Part shown: in pieces, positions 22,947-25,274 of the stretch
Numbering within the stretch: position 1 is the first letter of the stretch
Layout: the number at the start of each line of letters is the position of its first letter
Assembly (NCBI GenBank): GCA_905199135.1
Contig: CAJKFC010000018.1
Location: forward strand, 1-25,274
Reading direction: 5' to 3'
DNA: 25,274 nucleotides
From: an uncultured Eubacteriales bacterium
Lineage (GTDB): Bacteria > Bacillota > Clostridia > Oscillospirales > Butyricicoccaceae
Notes under the pieces: model-generated
The model's input: the letters and a program-made list of their open reading frames with translations, nothing else
What the model was told of the DNA's origin: nothing
Database searches by the model: none
Position numbers and translations under genes: made by a program

Positions 22947-22975
22947 ATAATATATTTATTTACTGAATATGTCAA
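22947..22975 (-). promoter_or_regulatory. Sigma-A promoter of the murD-M42 operon
   Basis: On the minus strand a perfect TTGACA (22975-22970), a 17-bp spacer and TATTAT (22952-22947) lie about 30 bp before the murD ATG. The -35 box is only 7 bp from the -35 box of the divergent rnpB promoter. Confidence 0.8.
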
Positions 22976-22982
22976 CATATAT

Positions 22983-23011
22983 TTGACTTTTTGCATTTAA
23001 ACAAGTATAAT
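22983..23011 (+). promoter_or_regulatory. Sigma-A promoter of rnpB
   Basis: TTGACT (22983-22988), a 17-bp spacer and a perfect TATAAT (23006-23011) place the start point at about 23018, exactly where the P1 helix of the RNA begins. Confidence 0.85.
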
Positions 23012-23017
23012 ATAAGG

Positions 23018-23365
23018 GAGCAGGCTGTGCAGCCGCGCGCGTCTGTCCGAAAGGTGGCGCGTGAGGAAAGTCCGAGCTTTAAGGGCAGGATAGTTGATAA
23101 CATCAACCGAAGGCGACTTCAGGAAAAGTGCAACAGAGATATACCGCCCGCTTTTGCGGGTAAGGGTGGAAACGGGAGGTAAGAGCTCCCGAGGTCCTAT
23201 GGTGACATAGGGGCTATGTAAACTCTATCCAAAGCAACACCGTATAAGAGCTGAGTTAAATCTCAAGGTCGGCCCGGCCGCTCAGAGGTGGCTTGAGGCA
23301 TATGGCGACATATTGTCCAGATAGATGGCTGCATTCAACAGAACTCGGCTTACAGGCCTGCTCAA
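23018..23365 (+). ncRNA. rnpB: RNase P RNA (bacterial class A)
   Basis: The catalytic RNA of RNase P, which trims the 5' ends of pre-tRNAs. Ends are set by the promoter and by the P1 helix, GAGCAGGC (23018-23025) pairing with GCCTGCTC (23356-23363). Conserved core pieces are in order: GAGGAAAGTCCGAGC, AGGGCAGGATAG, AGTGCAACAGAGA, GTAAGGGTGGAAACG, GTAAGAGCTCCCG, TGTAAACTC, and near the 3' end CAACAGAACTCGGCTTACAG. An AAGGTCGG loop retains the GGU that contacts the tRNA 3' CCA. The order of helices and the length of about 348 nt fit class A rather than the Bacillus class B. No clear intrinsic terminator follows; a GGCC-TTTT-GGCC mini-hairpin (23377-23388) has no T tract. Confidence 0.95.
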
Positions 23366-23388
23366 AAAGAATATGAGGCCTTTTGGCC

Positions 23389-23414
23389 AAAGATATAGAT
23401 GAAAGATATAGATG
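23389..23414 (+). repeat. 13-bp perfect tandem duplication at a gene start
   Basis: AAAGATATAGATG occurs twice head to tail. Each copy ends in ATG. The second ATG (23412) is in frame with the downstream PLP enzyme. The first (23399) opens a seven-codon frame (MKDIDGR) that stops at TAA 23420-23422, one base before the probable main start ATG at 23424. No Shine-Dalgarno sequence is seen for any of them. Confidence 0.75.
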
Positions 23415-23423
23415 GTAGATAAA

Positions 23424-24662
23424 ATGAGAGATTTGAAATCGCTGGCACAGGCAGCGGAAAATAAAGCACGCCCTTTTTTTGATAAAATAGACGAGACCGC
23501 CTTTTACAACACGGAAAAGGTCATGGCGGCCTTTGAGAAGTACAGGGTGCAGGAGAGTTGCTTCGGCGCCAGCAGCGGCTACGGCTATGACGACATGGGC
23601 AGAGACGCCATTGAGAACATATACGCCGAAGTTTTCGGAGCTGAAAAGGCGCTCGTCAGACAGACCTTTGTAAACGGAACTCACACCATAGCCTGTGCCA
23701 TGTTTGCCACCGTAAAGACGGGGGACACACTGGTGTCGGTGACGGGAGATGTCTATGACACCCTCCAGACTGTGACAGGTCAGAGAGGAGCCATAGGCGG
23801 AACATTCAAGGATTACGGAATCAACTATAAAGTAGTGCCTCTTAAAGACGGCGCTCCAGACGAAAAGGCCATAATAGAGGCGGTATCCGACGAGAGCGTA
23901 ACTGGAGTGTTCATTCAGCGCTCGAGGGGATACGGCGACAGAATCACACTGTCCTGCGAGATGATAGGCGAGCTGTGCAGGAAGATAAAGGAAGCAAATC
24001 CCAAAGCCGCAATAATAGTAGATAACTGCTACGGCGAGTTTTGTGAAAAATATGAGCCTTTGAGCTTCGGAGCCGACCTCATCTGCGGCTCCCTCATCAA
24101 AAATCCAGGAGGAGGTCTCGCCCAGACAGGCGGATACATAGCGGGCAGAGCTGACCTTGTGGAAAAGGCGGCTTACAGAATGACCGTTCCCGGAATAGGC
24201 GGCGAGTGCGGCGCCACACTGGGTCAGAACAGAAATATGATTCAGGGCTTTTTTATGGCTCCCCATATTGTAGCTCAGGCATTAAAGACAGCGGTCTTTG
24301 CCTCGGCTGTTTTGGAAGAGCTGGGATATGAGGTATCTCCCACAGTAAGTGAAGACAGATACGACATAATACAGACTATAAAATTCGGAAACGAAAAAGA
24401 TGTTTTGAAATACTGCCAGGGAATACAGGCAGGAAGCCCCGTCGACAGCTTTGCCACACCTGAAGGATGGGATATGCCGGGCTATGACTGTCAGGTGGTC
24501 ATGGCGGCAGGCGCATTTGTCTCGGGCTCATCAATAGAGCTGTCCTGCGATGCACCTCTAAGAGAGCCGTATATCGCCTATATGCAGGGCGGTCTGACAT
24601 ATGAGTCGGGCAAATACGGCGTAATGAGAGCGGTCAAAAAGCTTTTGGAGGAAAGAGCTTGA
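23424..24662 (+). CDS. Methionine gamma-lyase / 'aluminium resistance' family PLP enzyme
   Basis: A 412-residue PLP-dependent fold-type I protein of the Met_gamma_lyase family, often annotated as aluminium resistance protein (YnbB-like). Typical parts are SGYGYDDMGRDAIENIYAEVFGAE, RQTFVNGTHTIACAMFA (cofactor phosphate region), VDNCYGEFCE with the PLP-contacting Asp, and the probable Schiff-base Lys226 in GSLIKNPGGG, then GGYIAGRADLVEKAAYR. The true reaction is not established; C-S lyase activity is suggested by homology. The start is uncertain: ATG at 23424 (MRDLKSLAQ) or ATG at 23412 four codons earlier, and neither has a normal ribosome-binding site. The gene follows rnpB by about 60 nt without an evident promoter or terminator, so it may be read from the rnpB promoter. 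It overlaps ruvC by 4 nt. Confidence 0.88.
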   Translation: MRDLKSLAQAAENKARPFFDKIDETAFYNTEKVMAAFEKYRVQESCFGASSGYGYDDMGRDAIENIYAEVFGAEKALVRQTFVNGTHTIACAMFATVKTGDTLVSVTGDVYDTLQTVTGQRGAIGGTFKDYGINYKVVPLKDGAPDEKAIIEAVSDESVTGVFIQRSRGYGDRITLSCEMIGELCRKIKEANPKAAIIVDNCYGEFCEKYEPLSFGADLICGSLIKNPGGGLAQTGGYIAGRADLVEKAAYRMTVPGIGGECGATLGQNRNMIQGFFMAPHIVAQALKTAVFASAVLEELGYEVSPTVSEDRYDIIQTIKFGNEKDVLKYCQGIQAGSPVDSFATPEGWDMPGYDCQVVMAAGAFVSGSSIELSCDAPLREPYIAYMQGGLTYESGKYGVMRAVKKLLEERA

Positions 24663-25153
24663 GAGTTTTGGGCATAGACCCCGGCTATGCCACCGTGGGC
24701 TACGGCATTTTGGACTGGGACGGCAGACATTTTTCTCTGGTGGGCTACGGAGCCGTGACGACGGCGCCGGAGATAGACATATCGCTGAGGCTTTGTGAGA
24801 TACACAATGACATCACAGAGCTTATAGAGCGGTTTAAGCCCGACGAGATAGCCATAGAGGAGCTGTTCTTCAACACCAATGTCAAAACCGCCATTCAGGT
24901 GGGACAGGCGAGAGGTGTCATACTCCAATGCTGCGCCAGCATGGGCAAGGTGCCTTTTGAATACACACCGCTTCAGGTGAAGCAGGCGGTGGTGGGATAC
25001 GGACGGGCCGAAAAAAGACAGGTCATGGAGATGACAAGGGCGATACTCAAAATGAATAAAATACCAAAGCCAGACGACGCCGCCGATGCTTTGACAATAG
25101 CGGTATGTCACTGTCACTCGAGAAAGACCGGCAAAAAGTTCGGCTTTTGTTAG
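24659..25153 (+). CDS. ruvC: Holliday junction resolvase RuvC
   Basis: A 164-residue endonuclease that cuts Holliday junctions during recombinational repair, together with RuvA and RuvB. Catalytic acids are seen as Asp7 in VLGIDPGYATVGYG, a Glu in IAIEELFFNTNVKTA, and the C-terminal pair in PDDAADALTIAVCH. The start is TTG at 24659, which overlaps the stop of the upstream gene by 4 nt and has GGAGG 7 nt before it. The sequence is the usual RuvC length. It is followed after 8 nt by ruvA, the standard order. Confidence 0.97.
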   Translation: MRVLGIDPGYATVGYGILDWDGRHFSLVGYGAVTTAPEIDISLRLCEIHNDITELIERFKPDEIAIEELFFNTNVKTAIQVGQARGVILQCCASMGKVPFEYTPLQVKQAVVGYGRAEKRQVMEMTRAILKMNKIPKPDDAADALTIAVCHCHSRKTGKKFGFC

Positions 25154-25161
25154 GAGGAAAT

Positions 25162-25274
25162 ATGTTTTATTATATATCGGGCAAAGCCGAAATAGTAGAG
25201 CCCAATCTCGTCGTCATCGACGCGGGTGGGGTGGGCTACGCCGTCAACACCTCGCTCTACACCTCGTCATCGGT
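25162..25274 (+). CDS. ruvA: Holliday junction DNA-binding protein RuvA, 3' partial
   Basis: The first 37 codons only; the window ends inside the gene. MFYYISGKAEIVEPNLVVIDAGGVGYAV is the characteristic OB-fold N-terminus of RuvA, which binds four-way junctions and loads the RuvB motor. An AGGAGGAAAT ribosome-binding site is directly upstream. Confidence 0.92.
   Translation, partial: MFYYISGKAEIVEPNLVVIDAGGVGYAVNTSLYTSSS

Noticed and set aside
22991..23182. A 63-codon open frame across the start of rnpB.
   Set aside because: It overlaps the promoter and conserved core of RNase P RNA and has no ribosome-binding site; the RNA explains the sequence.
23377..23388. GGCC-TTTT-GGCC as a terminator for rnpB.
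   Set aside because: The stem is only 4 bp and is not followed by a T tract.
23256..24266. A 336-codon minus-strand frame opposite rnpB and the PLP enzyme.
   Set aside because: Antisense to both a structural RNA and a clear enzyme; no motifs.

Overview
The window looks like a chromosomal housekeeping stretch from an anaerobic Firmicute of the class Clostridia, probably a gut Oscillospirales-type lineage. The reasons are a Bacillus/Clostridium-style rimP-nusA-rnpM-ylxQ-infB-rbfA operon, strong GGAGG ribosome-binding sites, frequent TTG and GTG starts, AGA as the main arginine codon, an ECF-type transporter subunit and M42 aminopeptidases. This placement is inference from gene content, not a database match. 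I see no phage, transposon, CRISPR array, tRNA or rRNA gene.

Layout. (1) 1-2.7 kb: the 3' part of a large cell-wall enzyme (GHL10/DUF187 glycosidase-like domain plus an N-acetylmuramoyl-L-alanine amidase), ended by a bidirectional terminator facing a convergent, degenerate PAS/histidine-kinase-like gene (2.7-3.8 kb, minus strand). (2) 3.9-5.0 kb: a type I GAPDH gene with its own promoter. (3) 5.0-13.5 kb: a long plus-strand translation and RNA-maturation operon, rimP-nusA-rnpM-ylxQ-infB-rbfA-nrnA-truB-cca. It has a good sigma-A promoter and, between promoter and rimP, a hairpin that looks like an intrinsic terminator. It ends at a clear terminator. (4) 13.6-15.1 kb: a D-2-hydroxyacid dehydrogenase and a GNAT acetyltransferase. 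(5) 15.1-15.65 kb, minus strand: an ECF transporter S-component-like membrane protein, divergent from (6) 15.75-18.1 kb: a Crp/Fnr-type regulator and a glycerate kinase fused in frame to an AT-rich GNAT domain. (7) 18.1-22.9 kb, minus strand: murD followed by three consecutive M42 metallo-aminopeptidase paralogues and a tiny membrane protein, all tightly packed. (8) 23.0-23.4 kb: rnpB, the RNase P RNA, whose promoter is back to back with that of murD. (9) 23.4 kb to the end: a PLP-dependent 'methionine gamma-lyase / aluminium resistance' family protein, ruvC, and the first codons of ruvA.

How the genes relate. The central operon joins ribosome assembly (rimP, rbfA), transcription elongation (nusA), initiation (infB), tRNA maturation (truB, cca) and nanoRNA turnover (nrnA). 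The RNase P modulator gene rnpM and the RNase P RNA gene rnpB are both here, about 16 kb apart. The hydroxyacid dehydrogenase, glycerate kinase and GAPDH could connect serine/glycerate carbon to lower glycolysis, but they are in separate transcription units.

Most of the window is ordinary. The points most worth a second look are: the glycerate kinase-GNAT fusion, where a six-A run sits immediately before an out-of-frame TGA-TAA, so one base decides between one gene and two; the murD plus triple M42 operon; a GAPDH whose cofactor-selecting residues look NADP-type; the leader terminator in front of rimP; and the degenerate histidine kinase. I found no convincing candidate for an entirely new defence or mobile system.
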